This document shows, piece after piece, positions 1-11,362 of a stretch of 64,000 bases of DNA. How positions within the stretch are numbered: the first letter of the stretch is position 1; the number at the start of each line of letters is the position of its first letter. The stretch lies in assembly GCA_963678705.1 (NCBI GenBank), contig OY783213.1, positions 14,698,451 to 14,762,450 of the forward strand. Reading direction: 5' to 3'. This DNA is from Panorpa germanica. Its lineage: Eukaryota > Arthropoda > Insecta > Mecoptera > Panorpidae. The notes beneath the pieces are model-generated. The model did not search any database. It was not told the origin of the DNA and was given only the letters and a program-made list of their open reading frames with translations. Made by a program: the position numbers and the translations under genes.

Positions 1-68
1 AATATTATTTAATGTTCTTGCTGATTACACTCGCTTTACAATTTATTTTATTTACACTTCAATTAAAA

Positions 69-300
69 TTAGTCTACATTTAAATAATTTTGTTTATTCT
101 TCTTCGTGTTCTTTAGTCCACCTTTTAACGCTTCCTCTCTTCTTATTCCTTCCTTGTTCTCTTCTTTTTCTGTCTCCTTCAATAATTCCTCTATCTTCCA
201 TTTACTCTCTATCCTAAATTTGTGTTCCTTCCTCATATGTTCCAATGTTTCTTCATCTCTTTTACATATCCTACAGACTCTTCTCTTCATTACAAATACC
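69..300 (-). mobile_element. Non-LTR retrotransposon fragment, family A
   Basis: On the minus strand an open stretch reads RVCRICKRDEETLEHMRKEH, a CxxC..H tail like those at the C-terminal end of some insect non-LTR polyproteins, followed by a Lys/Glu-rich segment. It lies in the intron before the first visible exon of copy 1. Confidence 0.6.
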
Positions 301-415
301 TATTCGTATTCAGTGACATTCCGTTCAGTGAATTTGCTCTCCAGTTCATTCTCCAGGAGGGTGATGATGTGATAATACAAAATAAATCCGTGCATCAAGT
401 TAAATATTATTTCAG

Positions 416-3400
416 TTGGGCGAACTGACTGATGATGATTCCGGTCACATTCGGGAATTTTTAAGAAAGGGAATAAATGACGACATAGTTACAGCATATT
501 ATAAATACGTAGTAGACATTTTAGTATTTATGGGAGCCCCCAGAGATAGAGCTATTGAAGAAATGGAAGAATTAGTATTATTTGAAATAAGTCTAGCTAC
601 TGTAAGTCTACCCACGCGGAAAGATATTAAAAAAAAGAATCTTGTTTAAATATTAGAATTTTTAGATTTCCTTATCGAAAACAGATCGCAGATCTGTAGA
701 AAAACTAGACAACTCTTTTACAATTGCTGAATTACAAGTGCTGCATCCTTTCGTGAACTGGATGGAGTATATCAATGGGTTGTTACCACCAGGTCTTACC
801 GTTGGTGAAGATGAGGTGATAAATGTGATAACACCAGACTATCTGTATCAATTAGAAAAAATTATAAAAGTAACTCCGAAACGGTGCGTATGAAAGTTAG
901 AGCTGTTCCTTTTGTTCTATGATGTGAAATATATCTATGTAATGCGTTTGCTTTTATTTCAATAGAGTTATAGCTAATTACCTCATCTGGAAAATTACTT
1001 CTTTTCACGTTGCTTATCTAAGAGAAGATTTATTGAAAAGACAAGGTGAATACGAAACTGCCTTAAGTGGAATTACGCGGGAAAGACCAAGATGGGAATC
1101 ATGCATGGAAGATGTAAAGAAATGGTATGCCTTTAAAATCAATGTTACTTCTAATTCCTATTCATGCAACTTTAACAGTTTACTGCAGTTTATTAATATA
1201 AAGTATACGTTCGCTTTAGGTAATCTAATGTCCTCTATTTTGTGTGACATTGTAATGCCATGTAGTGTTTACAGGTTAATACACATATGAGATATAAATT
1301 GCATCAGTAAATAAATAAGAAAATTTATCTTCTAGGTTTGTTTACACAATGAGTTCATTATATGTCAGAAAACATTTTAAACCAGAATCGAGAAATAATG
1401 TCTTAGAACTTACACGCAGAATTAAAGCTCAAGTCAACAAAATGTTGGAAAACCTCGATTGGATGGATGAAGACACAAGGAAGTACGCTATGGATAAGGC
1501 TCAGGCTATTACCACTTACATTGGCTATGCTGAAGGAATTGATGATATCAAACAATTGGAAGAATTTTATAAAGGTGTAAGTGTTACAAATGTTATAAAA
1601 GGCAGCGTCTCCGGGTTCGTTTACTGGAACCGAATTTATTTATTCCGGTGCTTGTAATGAATTTGAAACAAATATACAAATGAAGTTTATCTAAAAGAGA
1701 ATTTGGTCTTTGTTGTGGAAACTGTGATAACCACCATAAGAACATATTGAACAGAGACAACACTAATAAGTTTATCTTGAGACAGACTTATTGTAATTGT
1801 CTGAAGATAGTCGTGTTTAACTGCCTTAACAGTTCCTTGGTTCAAATAACAACGATTAACTACGTTTAAGAAAAAGAATAGCGCGGTAATAAATCTGTAA
1901 TTCTGTAACACATTGAATCATATAAATGTAGATGCACTCTGCTGATTTAAAAGTAGCACAGCAATTATTATTTATACTTTTATTATTATTATTTCCGCGC
2001 TATTCTTTTTCGCAGTGCATCTAAAGGAAATCGAGGAATTTTTTTAGAATAATTATTTGTTGTGGTACAGGTAGAAATTGACGAAAATAAATTCATGGAA
2101 AATATTCTCAACTTGGAAATCTTCAACGCAAATTATAATTTTAATCAATTAAGAAAACCGGTTAAGAAAACCGATTGGTCAAACTTTGATGATTCAGTGA
2201 TGGTCAACGCTTATTATTCGAAGAGCAAAAACAGTATGCGTAAGTATATGAAAATAATAATAAATAATTTGTTTTTAATTTCTTGAAATATAACCTAAAA
2301 ACTTACTAATTTACTAAACAGATTTTCCTGCTGGCATTCTTCAGGGGGTTTTCTTCTCTTCTGATCGTCCTCAATACATGAACTATGGTGCTATTGGTTA
2401 TATAATTGGCCATGAAGTTATTCATGGTTTTGACGATCAAGGAAGACAGTTTGATAAGAATGGTCTTCTTTCTGACTGGTGGGCTCCAGCGACCAAAGAA
2501 AGATATTTAAAGAAAGCGCAATGCTTTATCGAACAATACGGAAATTATACAGTCAAGGAATTGAACATGACTGTAAGTAGCAGTTAAGAAAAGATAAGAA
2601 AAATCAACAATAGGGAACATCAATAACAGCTAAAAATAAGAACATTGATGATTAACATTAGGCTGTTGTGTGTTCCGGTTCAACCACAAGACTAGCACTA
2701 TATTTTTTCGGTTTGTTTGTTGTTAAGATTATTTGATAAAGTTATAATCATCACATTAGTCGCTTTCATTCAACAGTGAGCAGTCGCTGCGTCGTCTCTT
2801 GCTCATAAAAGAGACATTCCCTATGAACCACTGAATAGAAAACAAACGCAAATGAAATAGAATTTACTCCAGTATGTTTACTGGGAACCTGCATATGTGG
2901 TACATTGACAACATAAATGTTGGTCATAGGAGTTCGACGGAGATCGGATTTAAAATCGGAAATAAGCCGATGAAAATTAAATAAAATATTGAATAAATTT
3001 TACGTATTATTAATGTAATATTTTAATGCGATTGTCAGATATAATTTTTTTTTCATGTATCTCTGTTGCAGAAGAGATGCAGAGCATGATCTTACGTGTA
3101 TTAACGATTTTTTGTAGTGTTTGGCCCTGTAATTTTCCTTGCTTTTTAAGTTACTGTTTAATTTATATATATTTATATATTAATATTTTATTGTTTGTAG
3201 GGTTTTAGGAATAGTTACTAATATATTTTTCCAAGAAGTGTTTATAATAATGTTTCCATATTCATCGCAGGTCAATGGCAATCTCACGCAAGGAGAGAAC
3301 ATTGCAGACAATGATGGAATCAAAGAAGCATACTTAGCTTACCTAACATGGGTTGAAGAACATGGGGAAGAAAAACCTCTTCCTGGTTTAAATTACACTC

Positions 3401-3678
3401 CCAGACAAATGTATTGGTTGTCAGCTGCCAACGTTTGGTGCTCTAAATATAGGCCAGGTCATTATGTGATTAAATATAAATTTTAAAACGAAATCAAAAT
3501 ATCTAACATGCAAATTCTGTTTCCAGCAACGATGAGGATGTATATGGAGACAGATAATCATCCGCCTGACGAATTTCGACTTTTAGGATCACTGAAGAAC
3601 AACGAATATTTCGCTGAAGATTTTCATTGTCCTTTAGGATCAAATATGAATCCTATTCATAAATGTAAAGTGTTTTAG
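416..3678 (+). CDS. Neprilysin-like M13 metallopeptidase, copy 1 (5' partial)
   Basis: Eight exons are in the window: 416-601, 666-883, 966-1124, 1336-1576, 2071-2239, 2322-2572, 3271-3457 and 3527-3678 (520 residues to the TAG). They match exons 6-13 of the other copies, so exons 1-5, with tail and membrane segment, lie to the left. All splice sites are GT-AG. This is the most canonical copy. It has VNAYY at 2203-2217, HEVIH at 2411-2425 followed by GFDDQGRQFDKNG, ENIADND in exon 12, and HPPDEFR in exon 13. It ends in CKVF rather than CxxW. M13 enzymes are type II ectopeptidases that cleave short peptides outside the cell: the two His and the later Glu bind zinc, and the Glu of HExxH is catalytic. 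An active enzyme is expected by inference. The conserved NYT glycosylation site of exon 11 is present. Confidence 0.9.
2741..2885. repeat. Dispersed repeat, inverted partner at 62035-62242
   Basis: AATTTACTCCAGTATGTTTA and GAACCACTGAATAGAAAAC match, in reverse complement with gaps, sequence at 62035-62130. It lies in intron 11 of copy 1. The stretch just before it (2690-2740) also resembles 18855-18915. Confidence 0.45.
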
Positions 3679-4794
3679 ATTAACAAGATGGCGGAGTGGA
3701 TTGAATATATTGTTTGCTAGGAGGCAATAGTTGAAATTTATTGGCTTGTCATAGGAAAATTTTGTATCCTGGTCAATCCGATAATGAAAAATGTTTTATC
3801 ACATATATATTTTTATAATCAGTGACTTAACCTCTAAATTGTGATTCTGGTACAAAGTCTGCCAATTCTATTACCAATTTTTGGAAAAAGAAACAGAATT
3901 TGAATTACGTCTTAGTTTGGAGTCATATTCGTTTGATTATATCAATTTTAGTGTGGCATTCAAAGACTTGACCCTATAGCAACCATATAGATCCACTCTC
4001 TCCATTGATGATACGTCACCAATGTGTGTAAAATGTACATAATATTTTTTTTATATATATATTATTCAGTCTGAATGTTTTTTGTAGAAAAGATATTTGT
4101 TACATAATATAATACTTATTTACATATTTAAATGGTACTTTTATTTTATTTTCTCTTGGAAAATGAGCATTCCAAGTAGAAAATGAACCTTAGAATTAGC
4201 TTGTGGTCTTATGACCTTTCAACATCATTTCAATTATTTTTACGCTCAATTTTTACAGTGGTTTAGTAAAAGTAAAAAATATTACGTTATAACATGTGGT
4301 ACCACTGACTACATTTTTCTTGAGGATCCCGTGGTGTCGCTAAAAGTGGCTTTTTGAAATGTACCCTTCTCCCTTCATACCCTTCTTATGTTGAATCCGA
4401 ATGCTTATCTTCGTGGACGGATTGTAAATGGTTGCCGAATTAACACGAACTTTGTATCTATACATGCATCTTATCTTACACAAAAGCGGACTATTCGAAC
4501 CTGATTACGTTATTCTTTGAAGACTCACTAAGTTCGTTTGTGTAACAAGACATGGTATATGTAAAAATTAAATAAATGAAATACACTATCTCCTGACTTG
4601 TATTACCTAATATAAACTATAAAACTATCTGCGTAAATACGTAATATTGACAAACATGCCGTTGTATAGTTATGTGTTACTTCAGTTTGGATGTCTTTGG
4701 ATGCTTGGAACCTCTTCTAACAAATGTTGGATGGTCATTATTGATGTATCGAAATAGCAATTAAATTAATTAAGAATGATATTGAATGTAGCAA

Positions 4795-5233
4795 ATTTTG
4801 CTATTAAATCACTAGTACATTGATTATTAATAACAATTATTAATAGAAACATATTATTATTTTCTTTTTTATAGCTATAAAATGTGTAAGATGAATACTG
4901 TAAGAAGTTTCTGTTATAGTTGAATGTCGTACAATTGGAGCCCATTGTTGAAAATTAAAGAAAGACACAAAACAAAAGGAATATATAAACAATAACGTTT
5001 ATATAAAGGCACTTAATAGAATTGCTAACAAAAATACTTGAAATCAAAACCAAGAAAATGTTTTTAAAGTATTGAATAATTCTTCATTTAAACAGTGATA
5101 CGTTTAGTTCATCATTAACTGGCCTTTAGAGCCTGTAATTTATTTTTACTGAGATATATGTTATTTATTAAGTGATAATTATTATTTGTGTTTTCTTTTT
5201 ACTGATAGCTGAATTGCGGAAGGTTTAAGGAAT
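4795..5233 (+). promoter_or_regulatory. Shared 5' flanking block, copy 2
   Basis: A stretch with words such as TTGGAGCCCATTG, AACAATAACGTT and GAGATATATGTT recurs just upstream of most copies in the same order. It likely holds the promoter and 5' untranslated region. The rest of the intergenic stretch 3679-4794 shows no gene; it is AT-rich with no clear open frame. Confidence 0.45.
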
Positions 5234-8200
5234 ATGGACTGCTGCACAAACAGGTAAGGAAACATTTAGTATCTCTTCTTTAAGGCCTTTTTAGATCTGC
5301 TTCCCCATGTAAACAATGCCATTGTAACAATCGCTCCCATTTTAATTTGTCTGTCGCAACATCGAAATCAATGCGACTATATTTATTGGATTAAGTATTA
5401 CAAGACATCCAAATCGAAGTAATATTTAACCTAATACATCGGCGCGCTTTGTCGGTAGTACGTATTTACTCAGACAGTTTTATATGTTTATAAAAGGAAG
5501 TAATATAATAAGTAATCAAAGTCAGATCATTTCTATAAATTTGGGACTGGGTCTACAAAAGAAGCGAAATATTTTATTTATTTATTGTTTTCAAGCCTCA
5601 TTTTCTTAGCATATACTATAAATAATGTTTTCGTTGTATCCAAAGGATTGCGTCTTTTACTGACTCGCAGTCAGTCGGTAGATAGTCTTGTCGAAAGACT
5701 CTATAGTTGCAAAATGATTATTTGGCGCCTTGGCGTCTAGTCTAAATTGCAGGAGGCGCTTTCTTTCTTGTAGTTTGAGGCCTCCTTTATCCCGATGCGA
5801 CTGCATCTCTAGCATGCCCCTTGAACCAGCTCTGTTCAAATATAATAACAAATAATAGCCTTTATGTTATTTGCGTATTTTTTTTTATTTTTACACAACT
5901 ATTTCTTTCATGAGTGAAATTGAAATTTCATTTATTCTTTAGATTATCAACGTGGTGGGAGACGAGTTCAATAAGGGAACGAGTTCTTTGGGCGGCAGTG
6001 GTTTGTGCCGCCATTACCATTATTGTGTTAGCAACAGCGCATAATCCATGTAAGGAGTGATTTATTTATATTATAATGTAATATAACAATACATAGAACA
6101 AATGCGCTATACTGGCCGCTCGTTACGAATATGCTTTCGTGGTTAGATTGTTGTTTTATTTAATACATAGCATATATATTTGCATTTATTTATTTTTAAA
6201 TTTTATGAAAGTATCATAGAATGACTTTGTAATAATTGAATTCCTTTATTTAGCCGTAAAAGAGCCTCAAGCAACTGAAGACACTTGTTTGACACCGGGT
6301 TGTGTTCTCGCTGGTAAGTAGATTTTCTTTAAATATTAACTTGACGCAACGATGGTTGAGAGAGTAAAAGCGTTGCTAATTGAATGGATTTGAAGTGTGC
6401 ATGTAGTTTGCTGGATTATTTCTTGTTCTATTTTCTCTTCAAACAGAAGTACTCTTACTTTGTAAATATATTTTTCATAAGGAGAATTAAGTGATACATA
6501 TAGTCCGCAGATAATGGAGTTAGATGGTTAAATGGAGAATGGAACTGTGTTGTTAGTGAGAGAACGAACGTGTATACGTGTATACGAACAACACAGTTGC
6601 AATCACATTCTGTTCGGGCAGATTCGGGGCTAAGGTTTGCAACAGAATTTGTGTTTTCTTTTTAGCTTCGAGAATTTTGGAGAACATGGACCGAGAAGTT
6701 GACCCATGTGATAATTTCTACAAGTTTGCTTGTGGAAATTTTATACGTAACACCAACATTCCAGAAGACGCTTCAAGTATAGATGAACTTTCTATGCTAA
6801 ACGAAGTAGTTATAAATCAAATTCGTGTTGTACTTGAGGATCCGATAAAACCCGATGAGCCAGAACCATTCGTGTTAGCAAAGAAACTGTACAAAGCCTG
6901 CATGAACACGTGTAAGTAGAATGGTCTCATCTTCGTGTTAGAAATTGTAAAAAGGAACTCGAATTTGTTTATTTCGTAGCGTTAATCGAGTCCCGAGGAG
7001 TTCAACCGTTTTTAAAAATATTGAACAGTTTTGGAGGATGGCCCGTACTACGAGGAGACAATTGGGATGAATCAAACTTTGATTGGCAAAAATCTGTTAT
7101 AGAGTTTAGGACCAGAGGATTTGTTTTCAACCACTTCGTTTTCGTGCAGGTTGTCAATGACCTTACAGACCAAACCAAACTAGGGATTAGAGTAAGATTT
7201 ACATTTTATCTAAATTTTCGTTATTAATATTTATTATATGAACATTTGTTGTAAGGTACGAGTAAAAATAAAAACAAAACTGCTACTGCTTCGCTCCTCC
7301 TGCTACTCTCCCTCCTGTTTCTACTCTGCCATTCCTTCTCTTTTCCCGCTCCTTTTCTCTATCTCCGCCATCCACTTCTTCCCTTCACTGCCTCTCTTTA
7401 ATAACTGCCCAATATTCTTTTCGCTTATTATCTTTTTATCACATGAAAACTTAATGTGCTCCAATATTTGAATCTCCGTTCTGCATATGCTTTCACTATT
7501 TGTCCAGTATCTGCTTCCTTTTTTCATTTCTCCTCGTTTCCCAATCTAAATCTGACAATCCTTCTCATGTTTTTGTGTCTTTTTCTCTTAAGTATTCTGG
7601 TATCTCTCTCTCCCAAATCCTTTTAAATCTTTGGTTGTAATTGCTCTTTTCAATTTTTTTCATTCTTTCCTCTTGTTATATTTCCTTGTATCTTTTCCTT
7701 AGCTCCTCTTCCACACTTGTGCCTTCTTATCTTCTTCTTTCTGCCTCCTTTGTCGCCATTCCAATCTTTTCTCTTTTCGGGCTTCCTTTCTCCATCTACT
7801 CTCCTTACTAATTCTTCTTAAGATTTCTACTTCAGCGTCCCTTTTTAATTCCTTCAATATCATGTATCCCGGCGTGCAGCTGTCCCGCCATAGTATCCAT
7901 TTAATGTATATTTCTAATCTTTGTCATAAAGCCATTATAGCATTCAGGTTTTGCGTTCACTTAGTAATTTTTACAGTGTATATCTCACTTTGTACATAAT
8001 TAAGTATCAGGACAGTTTTTATCCAAATACATTACCACTATTCTGTCGGAAATTTATCAGTAGTAAAGTAAGTGCTTCATAATGCCTCTTCTAATATTCA
8101 GGAAACAAATCAAAATATTTAAAGCATTAGATGCATTTGGTAGCACTTTAAGTGGCTTCTTCTTTACTTTTCTTGAGGAAATGACAATGTCAGGGTCAAC

Positions 8201-10509
8201 TAACCTATCCTGTTACTTTTTTCTATTTCTTTTTTTTCACCAATGAAAATGTTACTCGATTTCAGATAGGACAAGCGGATTTGGGTCTCAGGCGCAACGA
8301 TTTGGTAAAAGGAATGGAGAACCACCGTGTGACAGCATATTATAACTACATGGCAGACATTGCAGTACTTTTGGGAGCTCCAAAAGAAAGAGCAGCTGCA
8401 GAAATGAAAGAAACATTATTATTTGAAATAAACCTAGCTAACGTAACTATCACAATAAAATAAATAAGGAAAATGAATCTTGTTTAAAAATACGAATTTT
8501 TAGATGTCGTTACCAATTGAAAAAATCATAAAAGCTTCCAAAGTGAATCATCCTTACACAATCGAAGAACTCCAAACCAAGTACCCCATCGTGAACTGGG
8601 TGGAATATATCAACGCGTTGTTACCACCAGGTGTTACAGTTGGTGAAAATGATGAGGTCATTGTAAAAGCACCCAGTTATTTAAAAGATTTAGTGAGACT
8701 TTTAAAGAAAACTCCGAAAAGGTTCGTGAGAAAGTTAGAATAGATCTTGTTGTTTTTTACGAGTATGTGTGTAATCTGGCGAATCTTTTTATAGAGTTAT
8801 AGCTAATTATCTCTTGTGGAAAACTGTTAGTACTCACATTGAATTTCTACCGGAAGCTTTTGGGAATCGCGAGGTTGAATACTACAAAGACTTTCGTGGT
8901 ACAGACACGTTTACTAAAATACAGGAAAAAGCAAGATGGGAATACTGTGCAATTACAGTCAAGCAAAAGTATGTCTTTAAAGAGTTACTGTTATTTCTAA
9001 ATGAGCAATTGTAACAAGATACAAATTATTTTGCGTGGTCTCCTGCCAACATCGGAAATAAGGCGTGAAATAAATAAAAACCGCAGATTTCCACCCATTT
9101 AAGTACACGTTCGGTAATAAATCTGTAATTGTTATCTTCCAGGTTTTATTATGCAGTGAATGCATTATATGTCCAGAAATATTTTAATGCAGATGCGAAA
9201 AGGAATGTTGAAGATATTATCAACCGAATTAAAGATGAATTTATAGAAACATTGGAAAATGTTGATTGGATGGATAAAGACACAAAAAAGCAAGCTGTAG
9301 AAAATGCTCAAGCCATTACTAGTTATGTTGGCAATCCTGAAGAACTATTGGATGTCACTAGATGGGGGAGTTTCTATAAAGGTGTAAGTATTTCAATAGT
9401 CCTAGCTATTAGTCCTTCAACTCATATACGTCCTCAATAATTATTCAACTCTAAAGACTTTACATGTCTTTACATGTCAGAAGAATAAATTCCACCAACA
9501 TGGCGGAAGCTTTTAACAATTATTTGTTGTGATACAGATAGAAATTGACGAAAATAATTATATGGCATCTCTTCTTAACTTACAAACATTCTTCACAAAC
9601 TACGCTTTCTCCAAATTAAAAGAACCAATCGAGGAAATCGCCTGGACGTATCATGGAGATGCATCGAGAGCCAAAGTTTTTTATTCGTCGATTGACAGAA
9701 GTATTAGTGAGTATATGTAAACAATAATTTGTTATCAATATGTTTTATTAAAACATAACCTACAAATTTATTTTAAAGATTTCCCTGCTGGGATCCTTCA
9801 GGGGGTGTTCTTCTCTGCTGATCGTCCTCAATACATGAACTACGGTCCAATTGGTTCTGTAATTGGTCATGAAATTATTTATGGTTTTGATGATCAAGTA
9901 CATGACAAGGATGGTAAAGTTCTAGCCTGGTGGAGTTCTGCAACCAATGAAGTTTATAAAAAGAAAAGTCGGTGTCTTATCGAACAATACGGAAATTATA
10001 CAGTGATGGAAGGGAACCTAATTGTAAGAAGTTTGCAACAATAGGGAACATCAATTAGAGCTAAGCAAAAAATTATTTAAAATAATATTTGTATTTTAAT
10101 CACAGGTTGATGGTGTGAACACGAAAGATGAAAATATCGCGGACAATGGCGCAGTAAGAGAAGCATACCTAGCTTACACAAAATGGGTTGAAGAACATGG
10201 GGAAGAGCCAGAACTTCCAGGTTTACAGTACACTCCGAGACAAATGTTTTGGTTGTCTGCTGCCAACGTGCGATGCTCGAAATTAAGTCCAGGTTACTAT
10301 GTGATTAATAATTATAAAATGAAATCGAAATATTTGACACATAAATTATATTTACAGAAGAGATGAAGATTGATGTGGAAGGGGATATCTATTCCCCAGA
10401 CGAGTTTAGAATTGTAGGATCCTTCAGTAACAGCGAAGATTTTGCCAAAGATTTCCAGTGTTCTCCAGGATCTCCAATGAATCCTCAACGCAAATGTAAA
10501 GTTTTCTAG
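5234..10509 (+). CDS. Neprilysin-like M13 protein, copy 2, predicted inactive
   Basis: Thirteen exons: 5234-5253, 5943-6049, 6254-6313, 6666-6911, 6980-7191, 8266-8442, 8504-8721, 8795-8968, 9143-9383, 9538-9706, 9779-10023, 10106-10292 and 10358-10509. They total 2208 nt, or 735 residues, close to the usual M13 length of about 750. The tail is only 7 residues (starts MDCCTN). Exon 2 gives LSTWW and then one hydrophobic segment (about residues 21-38). Exon 3 ends CLTPGC; exon 4 has the family signature [16 protein letters not shown]. The zinc motif at 9868-9882 reads HEIIY, so the second zinc His is Tyr. The exon-13 catalytic His is also Tyr (YSPDEFR), and NAYY reads AKVFY. ENIAD is kept. The frame is intact, so I infer a membrane pseudoenzyme rather than a pseudogene. 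Intron 5 holds a non-LTR fragment. Closest relative by eye is copy 3. Confidence 0.9.
7268..7920 (-). mobile_element. Non-LTR retrotransposon fragment, family A, intron 5 of copy 2
   Basis: Pyrimidine-rich on the plus strand; read on the minus strand it gives decayed pieces with the ETLEHIKFSC and YWTNSE words seen at the other family A sites. It has frameshifts, so it is not coding. It accounts for most of the 1074-bp intron. Confidence 0.6.
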
Positions 10510-10576
10510 ATGACGGAATTAACATAATGGAACTGTGTCGTTCAATAATTTATTTATATGTTTTGATTTACTTTTA

Positions 10577-10582
10577 AATAAA
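10577..10582 (+). other. Polyadenylation signal, copy 2
   Basis: AATAAA 68 bases after the stop, inside a 3' segment (TGATTTACTTTTAAATAAA) shared by several copies. Confidence 0.6.
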
Positions 10583-10984
10583 GTTCATTATCTTTACGAA
10601 TTGTTTGTTCAATTATTTACATTTATGTAGTTTTTATGCATGGTATTATGTCACGTCAGGGTATATATGTACACATAGTGTGTGCTCACGGGGCAAACAT
10701 TTGTATTCTAACACGAATATGTTCGTTCTACTGTCGGTAAATTAAGAGCATAACGCAAAATTTTATTTAGCCTTGTTCATGCTTTAGCAATAAGTAGACA
10801 GGTTTTTTGCAAATATGTTTCCGCACAAATATTCGTTTATGAATAATCGGTAAAGCCCACAAATAACAATATACGGATGAGTGGACCATTAGGGCCTCTC
10901 ACACTACAACCATTTTGTTAAAAATGTTGTTTTATCTAAATAACAATTAATTTAAATAATAATGACAATGAATATAACAGATAT

Positions 10985-11362
10985 TGTTATTAAATCAATA
11001 GAACATTGATTTTTAATAACAATTATTTATTGAAAAATATTATTAGCTAAAGTATCTATTATAGTTGAATGCCGTAGAATTGGAGCCTATTGTTGAAAAT
11101 TAAAGAAAGATTCAAAACAAAAGGAATAAATAAACAATAACGTTGTTCGTAATAGAATTGCCAGAAAAATACTTGAAATAGAAACTAAATAAAATATTTT
11201 AGAAATTAAATAATTCTTTGTTTAAGCAGCGGTATATTTAGTTAATCAGTAACTCGCTTCAGAGCCTGTTATTTATTTTTACTGAGATATATGTTATTTA
11301 TTAAGTAATAATTGTTATTTGTGTTTTTTATTGATAGCTGAATTGCGGAAGGTTTAAGTAAT
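10985..11362 (+). promoter_or_regulatory. Shared 5' flanking block, copy 3
   Basis: The same ordered words as upstream of copy 2 are found (for example TTGGAGCCTATTG, AATAACGTTG, GAGATATATGTT), ending at the ATG. It is more similar to the copy 2 block than to the others. I see nothing else in 10583-10984. Confidence 0.45.

Noticed and set aside
5657..5851. 64-codon minus-strand frame in intron 1 of copy 2
   Set aside because: It overlaps an insertion absent from the matching intron of copy 3 and has no recognisable domain; likely part of a repeat.
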